Assembly: GCA_020632575.1 (NCBI GenBank)
Contig: JACKFH010000005.1
Coordinates: 124,001-188,000 of the forward strand
DNA length: 64,000 nt
Reading direction: 5' to 3'
Source: Candidatus Omnitrophota bacterium
GTDB taxonomy: Bacteria > Hinthialibacterota > Hinthialibacteria > OLB16
Below, in pieces: positions 52,474 to 62,543 of the stretch (positions are counted from its first letter, which is position 1; each line of letters opens with the position of its first letter). Under the pieces are notes generated by a model. It did no database searches and had not been told where the DNA came from. It saw only the letters and a program-made list of their open reading frames with translations. The position numbers and the translations under genes were made by a program.

Positions 52474-55029
52474 ATGAAGATTCACGAATACACGGTTATC
52501 CCCTCGCTACCGGAAAGGCTCTCCAAACTTCGCGACATCGCTTACAACCTCTATTGGACCTGGGACAATGAGGCTCTTTCACTCTGGCAACGACTGGACC
52601 CGGATCTGTGGGAGGACCTCGACCACAACCCAGTTAAAATCCTCGGGAGTGTCACACAGCAGCGGCTACGAGAGTTGGAGAGCGATGACAGTTTTCTCGC
52701 TCATCTCGACAGAGTCGCGAAAGCTCTCGATGAATACCTGGAGGCCTCAACCTGGTTCAACGCCCAACGGGACGATCCGGATTTCCATCGGATCGCCTAC
52801 TTCTCTTTTGAATTCGGCTTGACCGAAAGTCTTCCCATTTATTCGGGCGGTCTCGGAGTCTTGGCGGGAGATCATCTGAAGTCAGCCAGCGAACTCGGTC
52901 TCCCCTTGGTCGGAATGGGCCTGCTCTATCGACGGGGTTATTTCCGTCAGTACCTGAACACCGACGGCTGGCAGCAGGAGTATTTGCCGGAACTCGATTT
53001 CTATACGCTTCCGGTCGAGCCGCAGGTTGATTCCGATGGCAAACCCCTCCATGTCAGCGTCAAGATCGGCAAGCGGGAGGTCTTCGCGCAGATTTGGAAG
53101 GTTCAGGTGGGTCGAATCCCGCTTTACCTCCTAGACACCAACATCGATCTGAATCACCCGGAAGATCAGGAACTCACCGCCCAGCTCTACGGTGGCGACA
53201 CCGATTTCCGAATCCGCCAGGAGATTCTCCTCGGCATCGGAGGCCAGCGCGCCCTTGAGGTGTTGGGGGTCAAACCGAGCGTTTATCACATGAATGAGGG
53301 TCACGCGGCCTTTCTCGCCCTGGAGAGAATCCGCGTTCTGATGAAAGAGATGTCGATCTCCTTCAAGGAAGCGCGGATCGCGACTTCCGCCGGAAATATC
53401 TTCACCACCCACACGCCGGTTCCGGCGGGCAACGATCGTTTTCATCCCGAACAGATGGAAACTTATTTCTCCGATTACTTCCAAGATTTCAAACTCGCCT
53501 GGGATGAGTTCCTGGGGCTGGGGCGCGAGGATGAGGCGAACCACCGTGAGGATTTTTGCATGACGGTGCTGGCGTTAAAACTTTCCTCCTACTGCAACGG
53601 CGTCAGCAAACTCCATGGCGAAGTCTCCAGAAAGATGTGGCAAAACCTTTTCCCCAACGTTCCGCTGGATGAGATTCCAATCACCTCGATCACCAACGGC
53701 ATTCATATCCGGTCCTGGATTTCCGAGGACTTGGCAAGTCTGTTCGATCGTTACCTCGGCATCGGTTGGAAGATGGATCCGGTGAACACCGAAATCTGGA
53801 AACGAGTGGCCAAGATTCCGGATGCCGAACTCTGGAAAACCCACGAGCGCAGGGCGGAGAGACTGGTCTCCTTCTCCCGCGAACGCCTCAAGAAGCAGCT
53901 TCTGCGACGGGGCCTGCCTCGGGCGGAGATTCGAATGGCCGAAGAGATTCTGGATCCCGATGTGCTCACCATCGGGTTTGCAAGAAGGTTCGCGACCTAC
54001 AAGCGCGCCACCCTTCTGTTCTCCGATCCCGAACGGTTGGCAAAGATTCTTAATGATCCTGAGAGGCCCGTCCAACTTATCTTCGCGGGGAAGGCCCACC
54101 CCGCGGACAACCAAGGAAAAGAGTTGATCCGTCAGATTGTCCACTACTGCCGTCAAGAGCCGTTCTGGAATCGAGTCGTGTTCCTCGAGGATTACGACAT
54201 GAATGTGGCCAGATACATGGTCCAAGGGGTCGACATCTGGTTGAACACGCCGCGTCGACCAATGGAAGCCAGCGGAACCAGCGGAATGAAAGCGGCGGCC
54301 AACGGCGTTTTGAATCTCTCGATCCTCGATGGTTGGTGGGATGAGGGATACCAGCAGGACAACGGTTGGGCCATCGGATCGGGGGAAGATTATAGCGATG
54401 CCGACTACCAAAACCGGGTCGAGAGCGAAGCGATATACGAAATCCTAGAGAAGGACATCATCCCACTTTTCTATGACCGGGGCCGTGACGGTCTCCCCCG
54501 CGGTTGGATCCGCGCTATGAAGAAAGACTTGATGACCAACTGCCCGGTTTTCAATACCAACCGGATGCTTCGGCAGTACTCCGAAATGTTCTATTTCCCG
54601 GCCGCCGCGCACTCGAATCAGTTCATGGAGAACGATCTCGAGAAGACTACGGAGGTCGCGGAATGGGAGGACCGTGTTCTCGGTCATTGGAGCCAGGTCC
54701 AAATTTCCGGCGTTCACGCGGATAGCGATGAGGAAGCATTCAAAGTGGGAGCCGAGGTGCCGGTTCAAGTGGAAGTGGTTTTGGGGGACCTCGATCCCGA
54801 GGATGTAACGGTCGAGGTCTACCATGGTCGGCTCAACTCTGTGGGCGAGATGGTCAATGGCAAGGTTCTCGACCTGGCTTTCACTCGCAAGCTGGCGAAT
54901 GGCCACAGCCTCTTCGAGGGATCGATCCAGTGTCAGGTGAGCGGACGATTCGGTTTCGCCGCGCGAGTGGTCGCTTCGCATCCGGATGTCCCGGTGCAGG
55001 ACCGTCTCAAGAACTTTGTTTGGGGGTGA
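52474..55029 (+). CDS. glgP: Alpha-glucan phosphorylase (GT35, DUF3417 type)
   Basis: Pyridoxal-phosphate enzyme that releases glucose 1-phosphate from glycogen or maltodextrin. The 851 residues include the N-terminal DUF3417 segment (LSKLRDIAYNLYWTWDNEAL), the catalytic core with FSFEFGLTESLPIYSGGLGV and GNDRFHPEQ, the PLP-lysine block EASGTSGMKAAANGVLNLS, and a C-terminal Ig-like module. This layout matches the archaeal/Thermus long form rather than E. coli GlgP. GGGAGAG precedes ATG 52474. No other glycogen gene is adjacent. It follows the acylation pair in the same direction after 134 bases. Confidence 0.9.
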   Translation: MKIHEYTVIPSLPERLSKLRDIAYNLYWTWDNEALSLWQRLDPDLWEDLDHNPVKILGSVTQQRLRELESDDSFLAHLDRVAKALDEYLEASTWFNAQRDDPDFHRIAYFSFEFGLTESLPIYSGGLGVLAGDHLKSASELGLPLVGMGLLYRRGYFRQYLNTDGWQQEYLPELDFYTLPVEPQVDSDGKPLHVSVKIGKREVFAQIWKVQVGRIPLYLLDTNIDLNHPEDQELTAQLYGGDTDFRIRQEILLGIGGQRALEVLGVKPSVYHMNEGHAAFLALERIRVLMKEMSISFKEARIATSAGNIFTTHTPVPAGNDRFHPEQMETYFSDYFQDFKLAWDEFLGLGREDEANHREDFCMTVLALKLSSYCNGVSKLHGEVSRKMWQNLFPNVPLDEIPITSITNGIHIRSWISEDLASLFDRYLGIGWKMDPVNTEIWKRVAKIPDAELWKTHERRAERLVSFSRERLKKQLLRRGLPRAEIRMAEEILDPDVLTIGFARRFATYKRATLLFSDPERLAKILNDPERPVQLIFAGKAHPADNQGKELIRQIVHYCRQEPFWNRVVFLEDYDMNVARYMVQGVDIWLNTPRRPMEASGTSGMKAAANGVLNLSILDGWWDEGYQQDNGWAIGSGEDYSDADYQNRVESEAIYEILEKDIIPLFYDRGRDGLPRGWIRAMKKDLMTNCPVFNTNRMLRQYSEMFYFPAAAHSNQFMENDLEKTTEVAEWEDRVLGHWSQVQISGVHADSDEEAFKVGAEVPVQVEVVLGDLDPEDVTVEVYHGRLNSVGEMVNGKVLDLAFTRKLANGHSLFEGSIQCQVSGRFGFAARVVASHPDVPVQDRLKNFVWG

Positions 55030-55133
55030 TCGGCCCAGAGATCCGAGGTTTGTCCGCTCCACAACGCTTCAGAGGCGCTTGAAATAGGCCGATCCTTGAC
55101 ATGTCGGGATATTCCCCGCCTTCAGGAGCCCTC

Positions 55134-55880
55134 ATGAGCCTTGTTCAGATGCAGCTAGACACCCGCCAGCTTTCCGGGACCCTCGACCGATCGAAGGAGC
55201 AACTGATTCCGGGTCACGATTCGGATTATTGGCTCGAATTCCACCTGACGTTTTACCGTTTCGCTGAGCAGCTTTGCGGCGGTCAGGTTTTGGATATTGG
55301 CTGCGGCTATGGGTATGGCTCCAATCACCTTGCGCGAATCGCCGATCATGTGACCGGCATCGATTATCACGCGCCCGCAATCGATTTCGCCAAAGAGAAG
55401 TACCAGCGGGATAACCTGACCTTTCTCCAACATGACGCCAACAAACCGCTTCCTTTCGAGGACGACACCTTCGATCTGATCGTTTCCAGCGAGGTGTTGG
55501 AGCACATCGCGAATCAAGAGGCGTTGATCCAAGAGGTCAAACGGGTCGGCAAGAAGGGGAAGTTTGTCATCTTCAAGACCCCGCAATCGGTGGATGGGGC
55601 CGAGGATGACAACCCACACCACCACCACACCTTCACGTATGAGGAGTTCGAAAAACTCTTCAAGGAGAACTTCACCAAAGCGAATGTCTTCTTTTGGGTC
55701 CAGAAGACCGAGCTCATTCAGAAAAAGATCAAAGTCAATCTTGAGCGGAAGGTCGAAAAGTTTGGCGATCCTTTCCCCTCTGAATACGCCATCCTCATTC
55801 ACTCGCTCACCACTCCCACATTGATTGAACCCGATGTGAACAACCGAGTGGGGGATCTCTTCGTCATGTGCGAGATTTGA
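55134..55880 (+). CDS. Class I SAM-dependent methyltransferase
   Basis: A 248-residue methyltransferase. Motif I is VLDIGCGYGYGSNHLA, then VTGIDYHAPAID, FLQHDANKPLPFEDDTFDLI and VVLEHI-like strand SSEVLEHI. A His/Asp-rich stretch (DDNPHHHHTF, about 162-171) could bind a metal. ATG 55134 has AGGAG six bases before it; an upstream ATG at 55101 is less likely. The substrate could be a sugar of the surface glycan, but that is context only. Confidence 0.82.
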   Translation: MSLVQMQLDTRQLSGTLDRSKEQLIPGHDSDYWLEFHLTFYRFAEQLCGGQVLDIGCGYGYGSNHLARIADHVTGIDYHAPAIDFAKEKYQRDNLTFLQHDANKPLPFEDDTFDLIVSSEVLEHIANQEALIQEVKRVGKKGKFVIFKTPQSVDGAEDDNPHHHHTFTYEEFEKLFKENFTKANVFFWVQKTELIQKKIKVNLERKVEKFGDPFPSEYAILIHSLTTPTLIEPDVNNRVGDLFVMCEI

Positions 55881-55911
55881 GAAAGGGAGATTGAATCGAG
55901 TTTGAGGGTCC

Positions 55912-58086
55912 TCAGATCTTGAATTTCTTGGCCAATTCCTCCTGTCGCTTGGCCTCTGTCTCATTCCCGAGCAACTTCCAGAGTTCCGCGGCTTCTTGGT
56001 GATAACCCGCCCAATTCGGGTTGTAACGGATCATCCCAAGCACCGAATCGAGCACGACCTTTGGCGAACGGATGGCTTGGCCATATTCCCTCCAAGCCTG
56101 ATAGAGCGCCAAGTTGTGCCGATACTTGCGCGCCTCTTCCAGCGCGGCCAGCGCCCCATCCGGATCGTTCAGTCCCAGACGAACTCGGGAAAGGTACAAC
56201 CACCGGTCTTGGGTCTCCGGCAGGGGGTACTGGATGCCCTCCAGAATCTCAGTGGCGCGATTCAACCGCTCTTCCCGAAGATCGACCTGCGGCAGTCGCA
56301 TCGCGGCCAGGGAGGTCTCAAAGCCGGTTTTCAACGCCACTTGATCGCGAAGACCGATTGTTCCCAGGATGACGAAGAGGAGCCCGAGCGGGACCATCGC
56401 ATATCTCAATACCGGTGATTCCCTTTTCGCCTTTTTCCCACCTATGGCGAGAACTGAAAGTCCCGACAAAAAGAAGGCAGCCAATAGGGCGGGTTGCGGT
56501 TGACGTAAGGGGAAATCGACAGCGCTATGAAAGGCGATTAACCCGAGACCGGTCCACAAGGCCCAAATCAACCCCGTTTCATCCGGCGATCGGCTCCGCG
56601 AAACCCGAACCAATCCCATTCCAAAAGCGGCGAAACCCAACCACAGGAAAGCGATCGATCCTAAAGGTCCGGATTCAGCGAGCACCTGCAGCGGATCGCT
56701 GTGGACCTGCGGGACCTGGCCGACTGTGGGGCGATCGTGAGGTTTGTCGGTCGCGCTGTAGAGGGCGCCCTGGTAGGCGGCGTGGAGAAAGTAATAGTGC
56801 CCCCAACCGATTCCGCGAATCGGGTGATCCTTCACCATCAGGCCGGTGGTTCGCCAGATGAATTGCCTCGCGCCAAACCCACCTTTCCATCGGGGAGAGG
56901 AGACTGCTTCTTGGACAAGCCCCCGAGGATGGTTCGGAATTCCCCAGCCGGGCAACAGCCAGGTCCAAACTCCCACCAAACCGACCACCATCAAGACCCC
57001 CAGCCAGCCCTTTTCGAATCGGCGCAATCGGAGCCAGGCGAATCCGATCAAGACCGCGCCGACAATCACAAACAGACCGTTGCGAAGTGAGCCCGAATCG
57101 GGGATTCGCATGCTTGTTTGAAGGAGAGCGAAGAAAGCGATAGGCAAGCCGAAAATAAGCAACTTGTTCTTCTTGACCGCGTCGGTGCCGCCCTGGAAAG
57201 CGAGAAAAAGAAACCCGGAGATTGGGAGAATCACGAAGAGTCCGAGCCAGGCGCCGACTGTGAAGACAGTGGTCAACGCATACAAATAGAGAAGACCAAC
57301 GATTCCCCAGAAGATCCTCATGCCAGGACTTTGTCGAGTCCACACCTGATAAATAAGCGCTGGAATCAGGTATGAAAGATAACCTCCGACTTCATTTGGA
57401 TTGCCAAGGGTCGAGGAGAGATGGAACCGCCAATCGGAGACCGGCTGACCGCTCCATCGCGCGATCTCCCAATCCTGAAGGACGGTTAGGATGGCCACCC
57501 CCGCTCCAGCAATGAGGAAGGCATCCAGAAGTTTTTGCACAGGTTGGTTGGGGATATCTTCCGGGGACTTTTCGAGATGCTGAACACCGCACCTTAGGAG
57601 CAGACAGAACAGAACGATCAGGCTCCAAACCTGAGTGGGTCCCCAGCCCTCCGGAGCCAGAACCCATTCCTTCACGACAATCCCAATCCCTAGAATCAAA
57701 GTGAGAGCGAAATCGAACCCCGCTCCTTCTTTGACCGAGAAACCTTTTGTGGAAATGCCGGAGACCCAAAGGCGAAAGAGGAGATAGATGAGACCAAGCC
57801 TCAACCAGAACATGAAGGAGACCCACCGATCCGGAGCATCCCATCGCCATGCAATCAGCGTGGCTCCCAGGCAAAGACAGATGGGGAGTTCAAGCGGAGT
57901 GATCGGTCTAAAAAGGGGTTGCCGCTCGGAGACCCGGATAAGGAGGAGTAGACCCACGACGACCGAGAGCAGGTGCCATTTGGGTTCATGAAAACTGTCG
58001 TAAGCGGATCTCCAGACCAGGAGCGGAAAGAGGGTGACCAGGTTCGCCCACAGGGGAAACTCATTGAGACGGCGACTCGCGCTCAT
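55912..58086 (-). CDS. O-antigen ligase-like membrane protein with TPR-type tail
   Basis: A 724-residue protein with about twelve helices and the Wzy_C/WaaL-type periplasmic loop: GGFGARQFIWRTTGLMVKDHPIRGIGWGHYYFLHAAYQG. This is followed by VHSDPLQVLAESG, a conserved pattern in ligases and polymerases. The last 180 residues are TPR-like helical pairs (ALAALEEARKYRHNLALYQAW). It would join a polyprenyl-linked glycan to an acceptor or polymerise it. ATG 58086 overlaps the DUF2723 stop (ATGA); the frame continues upstream for 39 codons with no family match. Confidence 0.8.
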   Translation of the reverse strand: MSASRRLNEFPLWANLVTLFPLLVWRSAYDSFHEPKWHLLSVVVGLLLLIRVSERQPLFRPITPLELPICLCLGATLIAWRWDAPDRWVSFMFWLRLGLIYLLFRLWVSGISTKGFSVKEGAGFDFALTLILGIGIVVKEWVLAPEGWGPTQVWSLIVLFCLLLRCGVQHLEKSPEDIPNQPVQKLLDAFLIAGAGVAILTVLQDWEIARWSGQPVSDWRFHLSSTLGNPNEVGGYLSYLIPALIYQVWTRQSPGMRIFWGIVGLLYLYALTTVFTVGAWLGLFVILPISGFLFLAFQGGTDAVKKNKLLIFGLPIAFFALLQTSMRIPDSGSLRNGLFVIVGAVLIGFAWLRLRRFEKGWLGVLMVVGLVGVWTWLLPGWGIPNHPRGLVQEAVSSPRWKGGFGARQFIWRTTGLMVKDHPIRGIGWGHYYFLHAAYQGALYSATDKPHDRPTVGQVPQVHSDPLQVLAESGPLGSIAFLWLGFAAFGMGLVRVSRSRSPDETGLIWALWTGLGLIAFHSAVDFPLRQPQPALLAAFFLSGLSVLAIGGKKAKRESPVLRYAMVPLGLLFVILGTIGLRDQVALKTGFETSLAAMRLPQVDLREERLNRATEILEGIQYPLPETQDRWLYLSRVRLGLNDPDGALAALEEARKYRHNLALYQAWREYGQAIRSPKVVLDSVLGMIRYNPNWAGYHQEAAELWKLLGNETEAKRQEELAKKFKI

Positions 58087-59906
58087 TGCGGACCGGTGGC
58101 CTCCCGAATCTCGGCGCGAAAGATATTCCCGCTGGGAAGGGGCTCGCCTCTCAAAGGACGATAACTTCGATCGTCGATAGGAACTCTCGCGACGGGTTTC
58201 CATTCGATCTTTTGTTTCAGGTAAGGCTTGATCGAATCGAACTTGGCGGTGGCGTAGAAGGGCCGCTTCAACAGGTCGGGGAAGAGGTACTCAGCGGCGA
58301 GCAAAGCCATCGTATTCCGATTCAAGAAATAGGGGCGTCCATCCACAAGGAAAATCCGGTGCTCCGCCTGTTCCGCGGATCGCTGTTCGGGATCCAGGAG
58401 TTTCGGCAGCTCATCGCGGATATAAGACTTGAAATCGGTCTTGTAAACATCGACTTCATCCGTTCCATTTTCGAGAGCATCGAAGAAATTCCCCGCAACT
58501 CCCTGCCTCTCCAAGGTTTCGCGGTACCAGGGCGAAGTGAAGTAGCCCTCCGCCACGACCACGGCGCTACGATTTCTTTCCGCCACATGGTGGTGGTAGA
58601 GAATGGGGAAATAAAGGAAATCCGCGGGAAGATCCCATTGGTCGGAACAGACAAAGAGCGCTCCGCCCGGCGGGACCTGGTCGAGGGTTCTGCGCGCGTA
58701 CCGTTCCGGCGTGTACACGATCTCGTCGGGAGGAGTCTGCAGTTTGTCGATTTGCCCCACTGTTTGCATCAGGGCCAGCGCGGCCAGAAAGATCAGCGCT
58801 GGCTTCGATCGGGTCCAAACTGTCTCCACAGCGAAGGCCCATCCATAGGCGGCCAAGCACCCCAAGACAAGGTATGGAAGCAGATGAAAAGACTCCTGGT
58901 CTCCCACTTGGTACTGGATCACAAACAGGGTCGGCAGAAACCAGGCGACTAAACCGGAAAGGAGCATTCTCACATCCCTGATGGCGAGAGCCACGAGGCC
59001 GACCACTCCCATCAATGAGGCGAGTCCGAAATTGTGCCAAATTCGAAAGGGGGTCATGCTGAGATCTCTCATGCTGACCTGCCAGGGAGAGGGCGCGGCC
59101 CCGACCGAATAGGCCACCCACCGCTTGAGATGAAAGACTTTTTGGTCCATCCGAAACTGTTCGGCCGAGAAGACCGCCCAGAGGTTTTTGAGGTTTGAGG
59201 GGTCTCCCCAATTGATGGGGGGCTCGCCCTGGGCGCGGAAGTAGAGGACCGAGTAGGGCGCCAAGACGCCGAACAGGAAAAGACCGAGGGTCGGGAGCAA
59301 CCACAAAGATCGTTGTTTGCTGTCATGAAATGCGGGCGCGATCCACAGGGCGAGGCCGGGGACGAGAAACGCCATCAGACGGTGATGTCCCACTGCGAGA
59401 CCCACAACGGCGCCCAAGAGAAGGAGCATCGGCAAAGAGGGGCGTTCAAGGAAACGTTTCCCAATCCACAGCGAGAGAGCGAAGAAGAGCACGGAGAGGG
59501 TGTAAACCTCGGCGTTCAAACTTGGCTCCCACAGGAGCGAGGAAAAGGCCAGCGCGGTTAACCCAATCCGCCATCCCAACCCCCTGGTCAGGTTTTCTCC
59601 AGTCAACGGAACTAAACGGGCCAGAAAAGCAAACGCTCCCAATGTGCACATCATCGAAAAAAGGTTGCCCTTCCAACTGAACGAGCCAAGGGGGATGGCA
59701 GAAAAGATTTTGACCAAGACAAGGTAGAGGGGGTAACCAGTCGGATGCGCCACCCCATTCTTCAAAGCCGCGGTCAGAAGCTCCGGACCATCCCCCCACC
59801 AAAGTGTCGGATAGAGGTGGACCAGATAGAAAAGACCCAGCAGGGTCAACAAGAGTGGGTCGAGCCAAGTTTCAACGGCCGATCGCAGTTTGGGGTTTTC
59901 AATCAT
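58083..59906 (-). CDS. DUF2723 membrane protein (TMEM260/PMT-like)
   Basis: A 607-residue polytopic protein. The hallmark WWGDGPELLTAALKNGVAHP followed by TGYPLYLV lies in the first loop, where DUF2723 proteins have their conserved D and E residues. Recent work links human relatives (TMEM260) to O-mannosylation; bacterial members are thought to be polyprenyl-phosphate-dependent glycosyltransferases. A soluble C-terminal region of about 190 residues follows the helices. Overlaps both neighbours by four bases (ATGA on each side), so the three genes are tightly coupled. Confidence 0.82.
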   Translation of the reverse strand: MIENPKLRSAVETWLDPLLLTLLGLFYLVHLYPTLWWGDGPELLTAALKNGVAHPTGYPLYLVLVKIFSAIPLGSFSWKGNLFSMMCTLGAFAFLARLVPLTGENLTRGLGWRIGLTALAFSSLLWEPSLNAEVYTLSVLFFALSLWIGKRFLERPSLPMLLLLGAVVGLAVGHHRLMAFLVPGLALWIAPAFHDSKQRSLWLLPTLGLFLFGVLAPYSVLYFRAQGEPPINWGDPSNLKNLWAVFSAEQFRMDQKVFHLKRWVAYSVGAAPSPWQVSMRDLSMTPFRIWHNFGLASLMGVVGLVALAIRDVRMLLSGLVAWFLPTLFVIQYQVGDQESFHLLPYLVLGCLAAYGWAFAVETVWTRSKPALIFLAALALMQTVGQIDKLQTPPDEIVYTPERYARRTLDQVPPGGALFVCSDQWDLPADFLYFPILYHHHVAERNRSAVVVAEGYFTSPWYRETLERQGVAGNFFDALENGTDEVDVYKTDFKSYIRDELPKLLDPEQRSAEQAEHRIFLVDGRPYFLNRNTMALLAAEYLFPDLLKRPFYATAKFDSIKPYLKQKIEWKPVARVPIDDRSYRPLRGEPLPSGNIFRAEIREATGPQ

Positions 59907-60283
59907 ACCGATCCCTCAGACCATTCGAACACGAACGCCGCGGTCGCCACTTTTTGTTGGTTTGCATCCTGGATCTCAGCTCGAACTTTTAATGGAGACT
60001 CGGGATCGACTCGGACCACTGTGACCAACTCGGCTGGTGGCTGGACCGGGCGGATAAATCGGACTCTCGCAGCCTCCACCAATCGAACGGGACTGGCGCT
60101 GTTTTCAATTGCCCTCATGCTGGTGCCTCGCATGCATTCCAAAAGAAGCACCCCAGGAACCAAAGGGTATCCCGGAAAGTGATCGCGAAAAAAAGGCTCC
60201 TCGCCGGTGAATCGGGCGCATCCCTGGAAGACCTTCTCCTCCCCATCCAACCTTTCAATTTCCGCCTCGAGAAATCGCATCAT
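59903..60283 (-). CDS. FabZ-like hotdog-fold 3-hydroxyacyl-ACP dehydratase
   Basis: A 126-residue single hotdog domain. The family motif FFRDHFPGYPLVPGVLLLE is complete, including the catalytic His (DHFPG) and Glu positions. The rest is diverged from housekeeping FabZ (for example RFIRPVQPPAEL). It may dehydrate a 3-hydroxyacyl-ACP or act as a thioesterase-like binding domain. It is the first gene of an ATGA-coupled run with DUF2723 and O-antigen-ligase genes, an unusual partner set that hints at acyl modification of the glycan. Confidence 0.78.
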   Translation of the reverse strand: MMRFLEAEIERLDGEEKVFQGCARFTGEEPFFRDHFPGYPLVPGVLLLECMRGTSMRAIENSASPVRLVEAARVRFIRPVQPPAELVTVVRVDPESPLKVRAEIQDANQQKVATAAFVFEWSEGSV

Positions 60284-60289
60284 CGAACC

Positions 60290-62344
60290 TCATTCCCCCG
60301 CGTCAAGCGATAGGTTTCCAGGGGTGGAAGAACCCTTCCCCAGAACGTCTTGGAAGAGAGTCAACATTTCATCGTTCTCAAGCGTCTCTCCCGTCGGGGA
60401 TATAGCGTCCTTCAAAAACACCTTGCGAGGTTGAATCGCCTCGACAAGTTCGGGGATGTCGGCCACTTTCAAGATCCCCGGCGCGATATTGGAGAGGCAA
60501 TCCACGCTGTGGCTCGAATCGAAAATCGACTCCCAAGAGACCAGGCCCCCCTCACCATGAACTTCCGTAATTCGTTCATCCAGGGCGGCCGACAGAAGAG
60601 CGGGCGGGACTGCCCGTCCTTCTGAAAATATTTCAATCTTCTTTCCAGGAAATTCTCTCTCCAGAAAATCGACGCAGGCCAAAATGTCGAGGACTCTTTG
60701 CCCCGCCAGTGGCCGGTCCAGATGAAGCGCTAAGAAGTAAAGCGGGAAATTCCCAAAATGCTCATATAAAGAATTGCCGCTCAGCCGATCCTTGTTCGAG
60801 AGTCCGCGGGGGGCATAGGAAAGAACGGGGAAACCCTTCTCGATGAGGTCCGAAAAACCCTCGGACTCATAGAGTGCGTCCTCCAGCCACAAAACCACAC
60901 TATCCGAGGGATCGGATTGGGGACGATCCAGCCGGGTCTCCAACTCCCACCCCGGTTCGATTTCTACCGTGAGATGGGTTGTCACCATTCCCGCCTCGGG
61001 CTTTGCCTCCTTCCGTTTCCACTCGAGTGAGTCTGGAGATTTTTCCAGCCGAAGGGTCTTTCGAAGTTCTTCTTGGAGAGAGGCGAGGTCGAGATTCTCT
61101 TCCTTTCGCTCCCTCTTCAGGGCCAAGGCTTCATCGCGATAGATGTCGCATAGAGATCGGGCTCCTTCGATGGAGAGCGCTACTTGACCGGATTCCGTGC
61201 AAAGAAGATTTTCCGGTGGCTGTAATTCGGTCTCGGGTTCGGGGGTGTAATCGGAGCCTCCCTTCAGCCACCGTTCCATCCAATGATAGGCCCGGGTGCG
61301 ACGGGGTTTGCTGAAGCCATGTGTGTCGGGAGCCTCGATGATATCGACTCTTTCAGGGATGCCATATCGCTGGAAAAAATTCTTGGCCTCCCGAAAGGTT
61401 TTCCAGGTTCCATCGATATCGAAGAAATCATTCGAGGCGGCGCAAATCAAAACGGGTCGAGGGATGCAGGCCTCCACATAGTCGGCGTGATCGATTCCCA
61501 GCGCGGCCTGACCCACAAAGTTCTGTTCCGCATCCTGAGGGCCGATTGTCGAATACAACCTCTCGAGGGAGGTGATGTAGCAGGAAGGCGCGGCTGCTTG
61601 GATGCGCCGGTCGATGCACATGAAATAGGCGGTCTGAGTCCCGCCGCCCGAATTCCCCGTGCAGCCGATTCGGTTGGGGTCAACTTCGGGCCGGGTGAGG
61701 AGATAATCGATGGAACGAATCCCATCCCAGATGAACTCACGCGCGATGTTCCCGCCAATCAAGAGCGCCTGAACGCCCAGCATGGTGTGCTCCGTGGTCG
61801 GGCCGAATCGAGCCTTGCCCTCCTCGGTGAGGTAGGCCATGCGTTCTCCCTGTCCCACCGGGTCGAACGAGAGAACAACGAATCCACGTTTCGCGAGGTT
61901 GATCCACGCGCTTTGGTAGGCATCCGCCGCCTTGCCGACATTTGAGTGACCGCAGGGGCCAAGGACCGCTGGGAAGGGACCCTTTTCCTCGGTGGGAATA
62001 TAAAGATTCGCGGTAACATACAGGCCGGGCTGGGACTCGTAGAGGACTCCCTCGATCTTGTACCCGTCAAAATCCTTGGTCCAAACGGTTCTCCCATTCA
62101 GGGGCGTCTTTTCCGGAAAACCCCCGAAAGAATCGATCAGGGTCTGTCGAACCCAGTCCCGGCGCGCCTCAAGAGAAGCTGGATCGACCAACGAAGCGAC
62201 ATGACGGTCCCTTTCAGCCAATCGGTCGCGGGCTTGATCCAGCAAATGCTGGTAAATGGGGGTTTCGAAACCCTTTCCCGGGGAAGATCCGGCAAAGAAA
62301 AGGGCGGAAACCATTAAGTATTTCAAGAATCGCAAGTTGTTCAT
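60290..62344 (-). CDS. Large secreted acetylxylan-esterase-like alpha/beta-hydrolase
   Basis: A 684-residue exported esterase. From ATG 62344 the signal peptide is MNNLRFLKYLMVSALFFAG. The first hydrolase fold has GCTGNSGGGTQ with nucleophile S232, ASNDFFDIDGTW and DTHGFSKPRR, which could supply the remaining triad. The family is AXE1/DUF acetyl esterases that deacetylate polysaccharides. The C-terminal 260 residues look like a second, inactive hydrolase fold. It is six bases from the FabZ-like gene on the same strand, so it could be co-transcribed. Substrate could be an O-acetylated glycan such as the one made by the MBOAT pair. Confidence 0.78.
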   Translation of the reverse strand: MNNLRFLKYLMVSALFFAGSSPGKGFETPIYQHLLDQARDRLAERDRHVASLVDPASLEARRDWVRQTLIDSFGGFPEKTPLNGRTVWTKDFDGYKIEGVLYESQPGLYVTANLYIPTEEKGPFPAVLGPCGHSNVGKAADAYQSAWINLAKRGFVVLSFDPVGQGERMAYLTEEGKARFGPTTEHTMLGVQALLIGGNIAREFIWDGIRSIDYLLTRPEVDPNRIGCTGNSGGGTQTAYFMCIDRRIQAAAPSCYITSLERLYSTIGPQDAEQNFVGQAALGIDHADYVEACIPRPVLICAASNDFFDIDGTWKTFREAKNFFQRYGIPERVDIIEAPDTHGFSKPRRTRAYHWMERWLKGGSDYTPEPETELQPPENLLCTESGQVALSIEGARSLCDIYRDEALALKRERKEENLDLASLQEELRKTLRLEKSPDSLEWKRKEAKPEAGMVTTHLTVEIEPGWELETRLDRPQSDPSDSVVLWLEDALYESEGFSDLIEKGFPVLSYAPRGLSNKDRLSGNSLYEHFGNFPLYFLALHLDRPLAGQRVLDILACVDFLEREFPGKKIEIFSEGRAVPPALLSAALDERITEVHGEGGLVSWESIFDSSHSVDCLSNIAPGILKVADIPELVEAIQPRKVFLKDAISPTGETLENDEMLTLFQDVLGKGSSTPGNLSLDAGE

Positions 62345-62452
62345 TCCAACTGGAACCTCCATCCCGGCCGATGACCCTAATCGAGGACTCCGAGCCTACC
62401 CCTTCGAAGTCAGGTTGGACTATACCCGAGAAACCCTCGAAAATACAAAAGG

Positions 62453-62513
62453 TTGTCGACCTAGGGCTCCCGGATTAGAATGGTAAGATGGATAGTAGCG
62501 GAAACGATTCCGC
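62453..62513 (+). promoter_or_regulatory. Candidate promoter with downstream palindromic operator
   Basis: TTGTCG (62453-62458), 17 bases, then TAGAAT (62476-62481) form a fair sigma-70 promoter. GCGGAAACGATTCCGC (62498-62513) is a 16-bp palindrome with 6-bp arms just after the expected transcript start, resembling LacI-type sites. The ATG at 62544 is 31 bases beyond. Confidence 0.35.
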
Positions 62514-62543
62514 AACAAGCTGCTAAAAAAGGTGGAAAGTCTC

